In this document: one piece after another, positions 17,288-25,674 of the stretch
How positions within the stretch are numbered: the first letter of the stretch is position 1
How the letters are laid out: each line of letters opens with the position of its first letter
Assembly: GCF_030123325.1 (NCBI RefSeq)
Contig: NZ_CP126106.1
Location: 4,616,001-4,680,000, forward strand
Direction of reading: 5' to 3'
Source of the DNA: Peribacillus simplex
Lineage (GTDB): Bacteria; Bacillota; Bacilli; Bacillales; DSM-1321
DNA: 64,000 bases
Notes under the pieces: model-generated
What the model was told of the DNA's origin: nothing
The model's input: only the letters and a program-made list of their open reading frames with translations
The model's database searches: none
Position numbers and translations under genes: made by a program

Positions 17288-17534
17288 TTGTAAGGCCTCC
17301 TTTGCGGGGGTTGTTTGTGTGACTATCCCTGTTTATGTATTCTGTCAAACAAAGATACTACAGTTGGAATACTAAGGAAATAGGGTATTATGACGGGTTA
17401 ATAGGGCCCAATGCCAGAAGCTATCATAAGTAAATGGAAACAAATTTTTTCGGAATGGTTCCCATCCACATGCTGAAATGGCATCACTTGAATAGAAAAC
17501 TGCGAATTTACGACATTATTAAAATCCAAAAATA
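17288..17534. other. intergenic region upstream of the two-component operon
   Basis: Contains the leader and promoter region for the response regulator. No ORF or repeat seen. The downstream border is the terminator of the neighbouring gene. Confidence 0.4.
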
Positions 17535-17578
17535 AAAAGCCCCATTTCCCGGTGTTGCAGGCGGGAAATGGGGCTTTG
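17535..17578 (-). terminator. intrinsic terminator of the rph/PEP-synthase-like gene
   Basis: Stem AAAGCCCCATTTCCC with its exact complement and a 12-base loop, downstream of the gene ending at 17629. Confidence 0.8.
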
Positions 17579-17628
17579 GTTACTACGTGAAAGCGAATGC
17601 TCTTCTTTAATGATTTAAATGCAATGAA

Positions 17629-20244
17629 TTATATTATTTCGATATACCCTTCTGTTCCATGCACGCGAATTCGTTGACCGTCTCTTATGATCTTGGTGGC
17701 ATTTTCCACCCCGACAACCGCCGGTAAGCCATACTCACGCGCGATAACCGCTCCATGGGTCATCAGTCCGCCAACCTCGGTAACTAGACCTTTTATGGAT
17801 ACAAACAATGGTGTCCAGCTAGGGTCGGTAAAGGGGGTGACCAATATATCTCCCTCTTCTAAATTCGCATCATCCATGTTTAAGATGACACGTGCCCTTC
17901 CCTCAATAACTCCGGAAGAAACAGGCAGACCTGCAATAGCTTCGGCTGGGAGATTTTCTCGTTTGTACTCCCCTGCAATGATTTCACCATCAGAGGTGAT
18001 AACACGTGGCGGAGTTAGTTTTTCATATAATTTGTACTCTTCTTTACGTTTGCTGATGATTTGGTAATCGAGTTTATTTGTGCGTACGACTTCGTAAAAT
18101 TCTTCAAAAGTGAGGTAGTATATATCTTCTTTTTCACGAATGACTCTGGCTTGTAAGAGTTGTTCGGCTTCTTTCAGTAAAGCCTGCTTATAAACGAAGT
18201 AGCGATTAACCATGCCGTATTTTGGATATTCCCGATAACCGATGAAATTCCGGATTAGGCTGATCATTCGTTTTGTTTCTTTGGCTTTTTGTTCACCATC
18301 CGGTAATTGCTTCAATCGAGCTAATAACTCTTGTTCTTTTTTCAAAGCTTCCTGTCGCCCTTGCTCAAATTTCCGATTGCTGGCATCAGGCTCAAAGTTT
18401 TTGATATTACTGAGAATCATGGGGATGAGCGCAGTTGGTTTTTCGCTCCAACGAGTTTTAGTAATATCGATTTCTCCGGTACATCGCATTCCGTATTTTC
18501 GGAGATAATCATCGATAGCGTCTTTGGTTTCCTGTCCACCATCAAACTTAACCAGTTCATCCAAAAAGTTATCATCTTTTACATGTTGTAAATAATCAAT
18601 TACTTCTGGATAAGGACGAATCACATCTGCGATATCCAATAGCGCCAGACCCATTTCCGAAGTAATATTGTTTGGTACAGATTGAGAAAGTGTATCCGCT
18701 GCGTTTTTTTCACCTAACCACTTGTTCATTTTTTCATTGATCCATGATGAGGCATCCATAGCAGCCATAAACACAGCTGAACTTTGTGGGTCAAATAGAA
18801 TCTTCTTTAATAGCTGGATATCTTCCAGTATAAAATCAAATAAATCCGATCCTGATTTCGTTTGGATGTTTTGTTTTAACTCTTCTATCGATGTTTGACT
18901 GCTCTTAATCAAATCAGAAACGATCGTCGGGTCGTGTTCGATTTGTGCCCTAGAATCCGCAGGCGACACACTTTTATTGCTTTTACGGGAACTCTGTCCT
19001 TCCTTATCATTTGGTAAAGATTTTATGAAATCTCCTCGCTCTATTATGGTAATGAGTGCGTCTTTCATGATTGGATCGTGTTGTCCCATGGCATCTAATA
19101 ACATTTTTCTGCTGTCAGGCGAAGCCAGATTATGCGTGACATCAACAAATAACCTTCCGCCAGCTTTAAATCTGGGTCCAAAAGATGTTAACTGGAATAA
19201 AGACATTCCAAGTGGTTTCATGGGATCGGTCATCATTTGTTGATGTCCGACAGATACGTACACGTGATTTTCTTGATCATCCGCTTCAGGGATCGGGTAT
19301 AAAGTAGTGATTGGCCGACTCTGGACAATATAAAATGTATCATCAACCAAACACCATTCGATATCTTGCGGGCAGCCAAAATAAGCTTCGATCTGCCTTC
19401 CTGTGCGTGCCAGTTGTAAAATTTGTTGTTCAGTAAGTGTTTGATTCTTTTGCCGATCGGGATCGATCTGCCGGGTCTCCGTTCCGCCCTCTTTTAGTCC
19501 ATGGATAGCCAATTTTTTGGTTGCTATCATCTTATCGACGATCTCATCTTCCTGTACTTTATAACAATCGGCAGATACCAAGCCAGAGACCAGTGCTTCT
19601 CCAAGTCCAAAACTGGCATCGATCGATAGCAGCTTTCGGTTAGAAGTAATCGGATCAGCAGTAAATAAAATCCCTGAAGCCTTAGGGAAAACCATCCTTT
19701 GAACGATAACGGATAAATAAACTTGACTGTGGTCAAAACCATTTTGCATACGGTAGATTACCGCGCGATCCGTAAACAGGGAAGCCCAACATTTGCTGAT
19801 ATGCTGCATGATGGCATCGACGCCGATGATATTTAAATAGGTGTCTTGTTGACCAGCAAAAGAGGCATGTGGCAAATCTTCAGCTGTCGCACTAGAACGC
19901 ACTGCATAAGCATGTTCATCACCAAACCGGGAGAGATAGTGGGCAACAGCCTTCACTACATCGGAAGGAATTTCTACTTCCATAATGATTTTCCGAATCT
20001 TCCTGCTGATTTCACCAATTTGATCTCGATCCTCCACTTTCAGCAGTGTTAGTTGATCCACCAATGCGTAGAAAGCTTCGTTTTGTTCGAGGGCTTTTTG
20101 ATAGCCTTCTGTCGTAACACAAAATCCTTCGGGCACTTGTATTCCCTGAATCTTCGATAGTTCCCCTAAATTCGCCCCTTTTCCTCCGGCGAGCAAAAGT
20201 TGCGTTTTATCGATTTCCCGAAACTCCAGTACATATGGTTTCAT
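17629..20244 (-). CDS. rph: rifamycin-inactivating phosphotransferase / PEP-synthase-like
   Basis: An 871-residue three-part enzyme. It has an N-terminal ATP-grasp (GGKGANLGELS, AVRSSATAEDLP, ILFTADP, IEWCLVDD), a large central insert, and a C-terminal swivelling phosphohistidine domain with MTHGAVIAREYG (His near residue 830). The length and the VYVSVGHQQMMTDPMKPL start of the central domain resemble Listeria and Bacillus rifampin phosphotransferases more than 790-residue PEP synthases. Rph transfers the beta-phosphate of ATP to rifamycins. The start has GGGAGGG 6 bases upstream. No rifamycin-associated element was recognised upstream. A PEP-synthase role is the alternative. Confidence 0.75.
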   Translation of the reverse strand: MKPYVLEFREIDKTQLLLAGGKGANLGELSKIQGIQVPEGFCVTTEGYQKALEQNEAFYALVDQLTLLKVEDRDQIGEISRKIRKIIMEVEIPSDVVKAVAHYLSRFGDEHAYAVRSSATAEDLPHASFAGQQDTYLNIIGVDAIMQHISKCWASLFTDRAVIYRMQNGFDHSQVYLSVIVQRMVFPKASGILFTADPITSNRKLLSIDASFGLGEALVSGLVSADCYKVQEDEIVDKMIATKKLAIHGLKEGGTETRQIDPDRQKNQTLTEQQILQLARTGRQIEAYFGCPQDIEWCLVDDTFYIVQSRPITTLYPIPEADDQENHVYVSVGHQQMMTDPMKPLGMSLFQLTSFGPRFKAGGRLFVDVTHNLASPDSRKMLLDAMGQHDPIMKDALITIIERGDFIKSLPNDKEGQSSRKSNKSVSPADSRAQIEHDPTIVSDLIKSSQTSIEELKQNIQTKSGSDLFDFILEDIQLLKKILFDPQSSAVFMAAMDASSWINEKMNKWLGEKNAADTLSQSVPNNITSEMGLALLDIADVIRPYPEVIDYLQHVKDDNFLDELVKFDGGQETKDAIDDYLRKYGMRCTGEIDITKTRWSEKPTALIPMILSNIKNFEPDASNRKFEQGRQEALKKEQELLARLKQLPDGEQKAKETKRMISLIRNFIGYREYPKYGMVNRYFVYKQALLKEAEQLLQARVIREKEDIYYLTFEEFYEVVRTNKLDYQIISKRKEEYKLYEKLTPPRVITSDGEIIAGEYKRENLPAEAIAGLPVSSGVIEGRARVILNMDDANLEEGDILVTPFTDPSWTPLFVSIKGLVTEVGGLMTHGAVIAREYGLPAVVGVENATKIIRDGQRIRVHGTEGYIEII

Positions 20245-20259
20245 TTCTTTCCCTCCCAT

Positions 20260-20362
20260 TTATTGCTTCATACCAAGACGAATCTCATGACAAAAAATGT
20301 TAATCTGATCAACCAATTGCGCGGTCCGCTCGTTCTTGCTCCTGGTGAAGTTCCATGTTCAT
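20260..20362 (-). pseudogene. short leader ORF or frameshifted HelD-like N-terminal remnant
   Basis: AAGGAG and an ATG (20360-20362) start a 17-codon ORF ending at 20309, just upstream of the rph-like gene. A one-base shift near its end opens a continuation to 20260, giving a composite of about 34 residues resembling QEQERTAQLVDQIN...EIRLGMKQ. Such a charged helical start is reminiscent of HelD-family RNA-polymerase factors, but the match is too short to trust. It could equally be a leader peptide. Confidence 0.3.
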
Positions 20363-20393
20363 CAAACACTCCTTAAAAAAATAAAAATAGGGG

Positions 20394-20423
20394 TTGACTG
20401 AAAAGGACTTTATGAAGTATAAT
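20394..20423 (+). promoter_or_regulatory. sigma-A promoter for a short transcript
   Basis: TTGACT, 18-base spacer, TATAAT on the plus strand, divergent from the rph-like gene. No protein gene follows before the terminator at 20566-20598. Confidence 0.55.
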
Positions 20424-20429
20424 TAAAAT

Positions 20430-20598
20430 AGGGATAATTTATATAAAAATCATTTAACAGTGTGTAACTATATAAATTTACCACAGTTTTTCTTATTTAT
20501 CAATGATTAAAGGAAGAAAAATTTCACAAGACTACAAAAATGATAATGAATTCCTATATTAATGAGCCCGATTTCTATTTTAAGAAATCGGGCTTTTT
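20430..20598 (+). ncRNA. candidate small RNA (~170 nt)
   Basis: Bounded by a near-consensus promoter (20394-20423) and a strong intrinsic terminator (GCCCGATTTCT/AGAAATCGGGC plus six T). The longest internal ORF with an ATG is 19 codons and has no convincing ribosome site. No known RNA family was recognised. Function unknown. Confidence 0.4.
20566..20598 (+). terminator. intrinsic terminator of the candidate sRNA
   Basis: GCCCGATTTCT/AGAAATCGGGC stem then TTTTTT on the plus strand. Confidence 0.8.
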
Positions 20599-20616
20599 TC
20601 GTTACCCTTTAATAAG

Positions 20617-20659
20617 AACACTGAGAACTCTGCTATTAACAGTGTTCTCAGTGTTTTTT
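20617..20659. terminator. bidirectional terminator next to the SRPBCC gene
   Basis: AACACTGAGAAC with its complement across a 14-base loop. The plus strand ends in seven T. Confidence 0.65.
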
Positions 20660-20678
20660 TGATCGTCATCGACCTATA

Positions 20679-21176
20679 TCACTTTTCTGAAATATTCGCG
20701 AGATAACCAGCGAGTTGAACGAAGGTTCCAGAAAAGCCCGCCTGTACCATTTCCTGCGATTCCTCGTAAGTTTTCATTTCCTCCTCAGTTGGAGATACAG
20801 GTGTCCCAATCATTGTAAGTACTGTTTTACCTTCATGCTCGGTGAATGTAAAAGTATTGAGAATTTCCAATGGCCAGTTGTCGTTAAAAGGAGCACGTAC
20901 GATGTTACCCTTTTCATCAGAAAAGAATGAGGTGTAAACAAGTTTCTCTGGAGCTTTTACTTCTTGATAAACAAATTTGACCCACATTACATTACCGTCA
21001 GGAGATGTCTGGCTGTAATGTAAGACACCATCCTCGCGAAGCTCAAACTTGGAAATATCAAAAGCCCATCCTTTTGGGCCCCACCAGTTCTTCAGATGTT
21101 CTGATTCGGTCAATGCCTTAAATACAAGCTCACGAGTAGCGTTGAAACTAAGGGTAATTTCAGTTTTTGTAAACAT
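20679..21176 (-). CDS. SRPBCC (AHSA1-type) domain protein
   Basis: A 165-residue START-like fold protein. Landmarks are the N-terminal ITLSFNATRELVFKALTESEHLKNWWGPKGW segment and the C-terminal FSGTFVQLAGYLA helix. Such proteins bind hydrophobic ligands and are commonly paired with an ArsR repressor. Here the remains of an ArsR gene lie 23 bases upstream (21200-21352). GGAGG precedes the ATG. Ligand unknown. Confidence 0.85.
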   Translation of the reverse strand: MFTKTEITLSFNATRELVFKALTESEHLKNWWGPKGWAFDISKFELREDGVLHYSQTSPDGNVMWVKFVYQEVKAPEKLVYTSFFSDEKGNIVRAPFNDNWPLEILNTFTFTEHEGKTVLTMIGTPVSPTEEEMKTYEESQEMVQAGFSGTFVQLAGYLANISEK

Positions 21177-21199
21177 TTTATTCCTCCAATTATTGTGTT

Positions 21200-21352
21200 T
21201 TATTTTGTAGCTCCTTTAAGATAAAGTTCCAAGCTGTCGAGTTTTTCTTCCCATATTTCACGATACCGTTCCAACCAAATGTTTAATGCCTTAAAGGGTT
21301 CTGAACGAAGCTTATAAATTCGACGATTTGCTTCCGCATAAAATTCCACCAC
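21200..21352 (-). pseudogene. ArsR-family regulator remnant (C-terminal part only)
   Basis: An open frame of 50 codons encoding YAEANRRIYKLRSEP, FKALNIWLERYREIWEEK and LDSLELYLKG, which matches the end of ArsR regulators normally found before SRPBCC genes. The winged-helix DNA-binding part is gone. The frame is closed by TGA at 21353-21355, and the sequence upstream does not continue the gene. The SRPBCC gene has therefore probably lost its repressor. Confidence 0.75.
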
Positions 21353-21552
21353 TCATGATATATAAAGCACACTTAGATGTTTAGATGCCAATGGCTGTCG
21401 AATCCGCCCTTAATCGAATTGGCTCTGCAAGAGCACTTAATAATGTAGTATTCATCTTTATACTACGATTTATTAGCATTATATTCCTTCACGTGGAGAA
21501 TAAAATAATGATATTTTTGTACATAATGATACAGGTTTAAGTTTTTAATAAA

Positions 21553-21772
21553 GGCGCTCTTTTCGTAAAGATTGTTGTTTTAAAACGAAACTATTTCAGG
21601 TTGATTGGAGCGCAAGTGCGAGACTCCTGCGGGAGCAGCGGGACAGGTGAGACCCCACAGGCGTTTACGCCGAGGAGGCTCACCGCCCGCCCCGTGGAAA
21701 GCGAGCATCTGGAGAGGAAATCAACCACACCGCTTTACTTGGTAAATAGCAACAAAGAATGCGAAAACAGCC
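21553..21772 (+). mobile_element. MITE-like repeat A, copy 3
   Basis: A 220-bp copy with left end GGCGCTCTTTTCG (two extra bases in the end) and right end CGAAAACAGCC. Exact 8-bp duplication TTAATAAA at 21545-21552 and 21773-21780. It lies in the gap left of the VOC gene. The adjoining 21356-21544 shows no gene. Confidence 0.87.
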
Positions 21773-21879
21773 TTAATAAAAAAGAATGATTTAGAAGTTT
21801 TTATTTAAAAATAGAACCTATGTTCGTATATACTGGTAAGAAGACAAGGAATCCAATCTTAATTCAAAGGAGAATGAAA

Positions 21880-22284
21880 ATGATTAAACCGTATTTAATG
21901 TTTAATAGAGAATGTGAAGAGGCTTTCAAACTTTATATGGAGGCATTTGGCGGGGAACTTATTGCGATGCAAAAATATGGTGAGCTCCCATCAAGTCCAG
22001 ACTTTCCTGTTGAAGAGAGTGATAAGGAACTTGTTCTATACTCACAATTAAGAATCACAGAAGATGGATATATTATGGGTTCTGATTCAAAACGCGAATT
22101 GAATGATAGTGACAAAGTGGTTGTAAGCGTGGAGCTTAACTCGGAGGAAAAAGCCAGAAAGGCATGGAGCTTATTAAAAGAGGCTGGATCTATACATATG
22201 GATCTTCATGAAACATTCTTTGCGAAACTTCACGGTTCTTTGAAGGATAAATTTGGTATTTCGTGGATGTTTACTGTCAATTAA
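21880..22284 (+). CDS. VOC family protein, PhnB-like
   Basis: A 134-residue protein of the PhnB/3-demethylubiquinone-9 3-methyltransferase-like VOC subfamily. It opens with KPYLMFNRECEEAFKLYMEAFGGE and ends with HGSLKDKFGISWMFTVN, both diagnostic. The ATG at 21880 has AAAGGAG 7 bases upstream; the ATG two codons earlier is too close. A terminator follows. Catalytic role unknown. Confidence 0.87.
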   Translation: MIKPYLMFNRECEEAFKLYMEAFGGELIAMQKYGELPSSPDFPVEESDKELVLYSQLRITEDGYIMGSDSKRELNDSDKVVVSVELNSEEKARKAWSLLKEAGSIHMDLHETFFAKLHGSLKDKFGISWMFTVN

Positions 22285-22299
22285 ATTGAATCCAAGCCA

Positions 22300-22333
22300 A
22301 AAGACAACCCGTTATATGACTGGTTGTTTTTTT
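22300..22333 (+). terminator. intrinsic terminator of the PhnB-like gene
   Basis: ACAACC/GGTTGT stem with a T run. Confidence 0.6.
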
Positions 22334-22475
22334 ATTATTCGGATCATTGTAAATCCCCCACTTAAACTAACCTCCCTCTATTGTTGAAAAAGGTATTCCT
22401 TTGATTCATACCTTTAATCTATAAAATTGGAGATTATCGAACACGGGATGAATTTAAGGTGCATAATATAGGATT

Positions 22476-22727
22476 GTGATATTTAACTATATTTTGAAAA
22501 GATGTAATATCGTGTATCCTTTTTACACTAACCCACACCAACTCAAACAAGAAACATTGTCACAGGTTGGCCCTTGGGTGCAGTATGGTTTAAACGAAGC
22601 TCAAAAAACATCTATCCCTCATGCAATGATGGAAATTGCAGCTATTGCCTATCTGATGGGTAAAGGATATGATCCAAGGATGGCGCATCAAATGGTCGAA
22701 TCATGGGAAGTTAATGAAATGTTTTAA
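22476..22727 (+). CDS. small conserved-looking hypothetical protein
   Basis: Up to 83 residues; the body reads YPFYTNPHQLKQETLSQ, VGPWVQYGLNEA and HAMMEIAAIAYLMGKGYDP, ending MAHQMVESWEVNEMF. The ATG at 22476 lacks a ribosome site. An in-frame GTG directly before YPFYTNP is an alternative start giving a 71-residue protein. The compact helical sequence and its own terminator suggest a real gene. I do not recognise its function. It precedes a cluster of spore-surface-type genes. Confidence 0.6.
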   Translation: MIFNYILKRCNIVYPFYTNPHQLKQETLSQVGPWVQYGLNEAQKTSIPHAMMEIAAIAYLMGKGYDPRMAHQMVESWEVNEMF

Positions 22728-22793
22728 CTGCTTAGCTTTAAAATAAAGATTAATCAAAATGTCCTCTTTAACCCCCATATTGGCGTAAATAAA

Positions 22794-22831
22794 AAAATCC
22801 ATTTTGAGATCGATCAAAATGGATTTTTTTA
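22794..22831 (+). terminator. intrinsic terminator
   Basis: AAATCCATTTTGA with its complement, then a T run, after the small ORF ending at 22727. Confidence 0.75.
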
Positions 22832-23004
22832 TTATGACCGTTTTCCTTTAGTTTAAGTACAATCCTTCACAATTTCGCCTGCCCCATATTTTGTAAGTTG
22901 TTCACTCTATCTAGGTTTTGGTTTTGGTCTTTTTGTACTTACACGGCTTAGAAGTCGTCGCTGGCAGGAGTAGTGATCGATGAAGCAGCTAGTAAGTGTT
23001 ATGT

Positions 23005-23157
23005 ATGAAACGGAATGGGAAAGAGATAGAAAGTAAAAAGAATGGTAGCTTGAAGTTAAAAGAAGCGGAAGGTCGGAAAGAGAAAATAAATGTGTATGAT
23101 ATGGAAACTATAGTGGCTGTAGAACCCATACCTGAACCAAATGAAATGAATATATAA
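23005..23157 (+). CDS. possible 50-residue charged protein
   Basis: Open frame MKRNGKEIESKK ... VAVEPIPEPNEMNI upstream of the DUF4183 gene. Very Lys/Glu-rich N-terminal half and an acidic Pro-containing end. No clear ribosome site is visible, so it may not be translated. The 22832-23004 stretch before it shows nothing else. Confidence 0.3.
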   Translation: MKRNGKEIESKKNGSLKLKEAEGRKEKINVYDMETIVAVEPIPEPNEMNI

Positions 23158-23232
23158 GGGTAAGGGAGATATAGAACAATTACAGAGATTTTCGAAGCAT
23201 CTTATCCAAAAAGGAGGACTGAATAGCAAGTC

Positions 23233-23640
23233 ATGACCAAGAAATTAATCAGTTATCACAACATGTACCAGCAACAAAAGAAAACAGGATTGAAGAATAA
23301 AAATATTTGTTTATCACCAAGTCCGCCAAGAGGTTGTCCAAATATTTATCCAGTGAGGGAAACCCCAGATCCGGCCAACATTTTAAAGGTAAAAACTTTT
23401 CAATATACTGCAATCTCTGACGGTATAAAAAGGATTTATACCGATCAAGATGGAGTATTAAAATACGGAAGCTCCGGGATTCTTGATCCAAACAGCGTAT
23501 CTTATATAAACTTATTTATAAATGGAATTTTACAGCCAAATATAAATTACACCGTGAAACAAGGAAAACTTACATTCTCTAACGAGTTACCCCTATCCGG
23601 AGCCCCTATTATTCTTCAATTTGTAATAATTTATGGATAA
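23233..23640 (+). CDS. DUF4183 domain-containing protein
   Basis: A 135-residue protein. The N-terminal third is basic and low in structure (LSPSPPRGCPN). The rest is a DUF4183 domain with the hallmark GSSGILDPNSVSYINLFINGILQPNINY. This domain is found in Bacillus spore-surface and collagen-like proteins. AAAGGAGG occurs upstream of the start. A second, shorter DUF4183 gene is convergent with it, and a beta-helix protein follows, suggesting a small surface-protein locus. Confidence 0.85.
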   Translation: MTKKLISYHNMYQQQKKTGLKNKNICLSPSPPRGCPNIYPVRETPDPANILKVKTFQYTAISDGIKRIYTDQDGVLKYGSSGILDPNSVSYINLFINGILQPNINYTVKQGKLTFSNELPLSGAPIILQFVIIYG

Positions 23641-23678
23641 AGACAAAGCGGAAAGCTTTTACGCATCCAATAAACAAA

Positions 23679-23716
23679 ATGCCGGACAATCCTATATGGA
23701 TTACCGGCATTTTTTC
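23679..23716. terminator. bidirectional terminator between convergent DUF4183 genes
   Basis: AATGCCGG/CCGGCATT stem flanked by A and T runs. Confidence 0.7.
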
Positions 23717-23734
23717 ATTAGCAAATCATGAGTA

Positions 23735-24019
23735 TTAGTTGACTACAACTTCAATAACGATTGGGGTTGCATCATCAAGTGTATCGCCATCTGGAATAGT
23801 TAAAGTAGTAGGAGTGAGGGTTGAGGTATCAGCTGTTTGAATCTGAGCATTTATATATAAAACATAATAAGCAAATGAAGCTGGAAATGCAGTTACAGCT
23901 GCACCAGCGTCATCCGTAAAGGTTGTTGCTGCAATGGCAAACGTCGCACCTGTACCTGTACCGTCTCCTATTGTGGCAGTATACTTTCTGGATGCCATAA
24001 AAGGTTTGATTATTGGCAT
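23735..24019 (-). CDS. DUF4183 domain-containing protein, short form
   Basis: A 94-residue protein that is mostly the DUF4183 domain: SFAYYVLYINAQIQTADTS, LTIPDGDTLDDATPIVIEVVVN. The Ala/Thr-rich N-terminal half (TIGDGTGTGATFAIAATTF) and lack of Cys fit an extracellular beta-structured protein. It is convergent with the longer DUF4183 gene and divergent from the beta-helix gene. GAAAGGAG precedes the ATG. Confidence 0.82.
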   Translation of the reverse strand: MPIIKPFMASRKYTATIGDGTGTGATFAIAATTFTDDAGAAVTAFPASFAYYVLYINAQIQTADTSTLTPTTLTIPDGDTLDDATPIVIEVVVN

Positions 24020-24413
24020 TTATTTGACTCCTTTCTCTTTCAAATGTAAGGGGTTTTTCCAGACAGTCCTTAAGAGGTTGTCCATCCCCCTATTATTTAT
24101 CTTATTTCATACTTCGGATTAGGGAACGGCAAATAATTCAGATTGATTCGATTTAGTCTCAATGGAGACCAATGTGAAACTACCTTATGAAAAACGTTTG
24201 GATATTGGTTTTACAAGGTCACGGAAAGCAAAATAATTTACCAAGATAATTAATTTTATCGGAACGTTATGTATTTAGAAGTCTGCAAGAATCTCTTAAA
24301 CCATAAACTATAGGCAGGAGCACATAATGATATGGCTATCCATGCATAGATTTATTACACAACATATTATAGAACGAGACTATTTTAAAAACATAAATGA
24401 AGAGAATGGGTAG
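24020..24413. other. intergenic region between divergent surface-protein genes
   Basis: About 390 bases. A GTCTC-AATG-GAGAC hairpin lies near 24160, and CATAAACTA at 24302-24310 resembles a sporulation sigma-E/K minus-10 element, though no matching minus-35 was recognised. No ORF with a ribosome site was seen. Confidence 0.35.
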
Positions 24414-25589
24414 GTGCAAATGGGAATATTAGAAATGATAATATCCAGAGCTAATACAGCTTTGGTAATGAAAACAGGGAATGACTCAGAAGCAGCAATT
24501 GGCGGAAGTCCTTTCAAAACAATTAATGGGGCCATAGCAGCAATTAATGCAACGGGCGCAACCGGAATAACAATCTTTGTACTTCCAGGTATTTATGACG
24601 AAAAGATCATAATGCCTGCAGGGAATTCATTAAGAGGGATCAGTTCCTTGACTGTAATAATCCGTCAACAAAATGTAGGAGTAAACACAACTTTGTTGAC
24701 CATGGGTGAGAATACAAGAGTAGAAGATATCACTTTGCAGCTAACTTCATCAAATCATGTTAATTTAATTGGAGCCGCTTTCCCTGGAACGACCTCACAA
24801 ACAGCTAAAATACGAACAACATCCATAAAAGTGGATAATTCCACTGCCTCGACTACAGGTACCTCCAATGTTTATGGGATTCATTCATTTGGCACAGGAA
24901 ATACTTCTGACAGCGTTGATGCTGTCAGAGCTTCGGAAATAACAGTAAACTCAGCTGGCCTTGGTATAAAACGGGCTTTGTTGGTAAATACAAATACACA
25001 TAGATTCAATTGCCGTGATAGTAATCTTTTATTAACAAATGCAGGTGGAGCTGGTTCCTATATAGGCGCTGAAGTAAATCAGGCAGGAGCACAGCTTTTT
25101 ATACGTGCATCGACTGTCCAAGGAGTTACAGCAGATGTCTCCCAAACAGCAGGAATTTTGAGTATCGGCACTACAAATTTATACAATTCGAATGCAAATA
25201 ATTTGGGTTTTTCTACCGTTTTACAGCCCTCCACCATTATTTGGGGTGATCCAGGCAGCTTACCAAAAGGAACAGTCCGATTTTATCGGCCAGGATCGGC
25301 TTCTGTTGCAAATACGGAAATTTTCATTCGATTAAGTCAAAAATGCCTTTTGAAAGCGCTGGATGTACGAGCTGTTATTGGACCGGGAACTTCTAATACA
25401 GATACTTGGACAATTCGTAAAAACGGTGTTGATACACCCCTTACCGTTTCATTGACAGGTTCACAAACTTCCAATATTAATAATAATGTTTCCGTTTCTT
25501 TTCAAGCAGGAGATAATCTCTCATTAAAAGTAACGACAAGTTCCGGAACCGCCGTGTCGGATACAGTTCTTCAAGTCGATGTTTTTTAA
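24414..25589 (+). CDS. right-handed beta-helix surface protein
   Basis: A 391-residue protein. The N-terminal part has GNDSEAAIGGSPFKTINGAI and ITIFVLPGIYDEKI, the pectin-lyase-like start seen in DUF1565 and phage tail-spike proteins, followed by Ser/Thr/Asn-rich helix rungs. The last 110 residues (VRFYRPGSASVANTEIF ... SDTVLQVDVF) resemble the jelly-roll-like C-terminal domain attached to Bacillus collagen-like and DUF4183 proteins. No signal peptide, as is usual for spore-layer proteins assembled from the mother cell. Start at GTG 24414 or ATG 24420. Spore-surface role is inferred. Confidence 0.75.
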   Translation: MQMGILEMIISRANTALVMKTGNDSEAAIGGSPFKTINGAIAAINATGATGITIFVLPGIYDEKIIMPAGNSLRGISSLTVIIRQQNVGVNTTLLTMGENTRVEDITLQLTSSNHVNLIGAAFPGTTSQTAKIRTTSIKVDNSTASTTGTSNVYGIHSFGTGNTSDSVDAVRASEITVNSAGLGIKRALLVNTNTHRFNCRDSNLLLTNAGGAGSYIGAEVNQAGAQLFIRASTVQGVTADVSQTAGILSIGTTNLYNSNANNLGFSTVLQPSTIIWGDPGSLPKGTVRFYRPGSASVANTEIFIRLSQKCLLKALDVRAVIGPGTSNTDTWTIRKNGVDTPLTVSLTGSQTSNINNNVSVSFQAGDNLSLKVTTSSGTAVSDTVLQVDVF

Positions 25590-25601
25590 AAGATAGATAA
25601 T

Positions 25602-25633
25602 AAAAAAACATCAATTTTGCATTTGATGTTTTT
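25602..25633. terminator. bidirectional terminator
   Basis: AAAAACATCAA/TTGATGTTTTT stem between the beta-helix gene and the convergent regulator gene. Confidence 0.7.
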
Positions 25634-25674
25634 CCTCCTTTTTCAACTTGAAGAAAGATTCCGAAAAATGGGTG

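Noticed and set aside
17629..20244. Classical PEP synthase as the firm call
   Set aside because: Length and central-domain start fit rifamycin phosphotransferases better, though a PEP-synthase role cannot be excluded from sequence.
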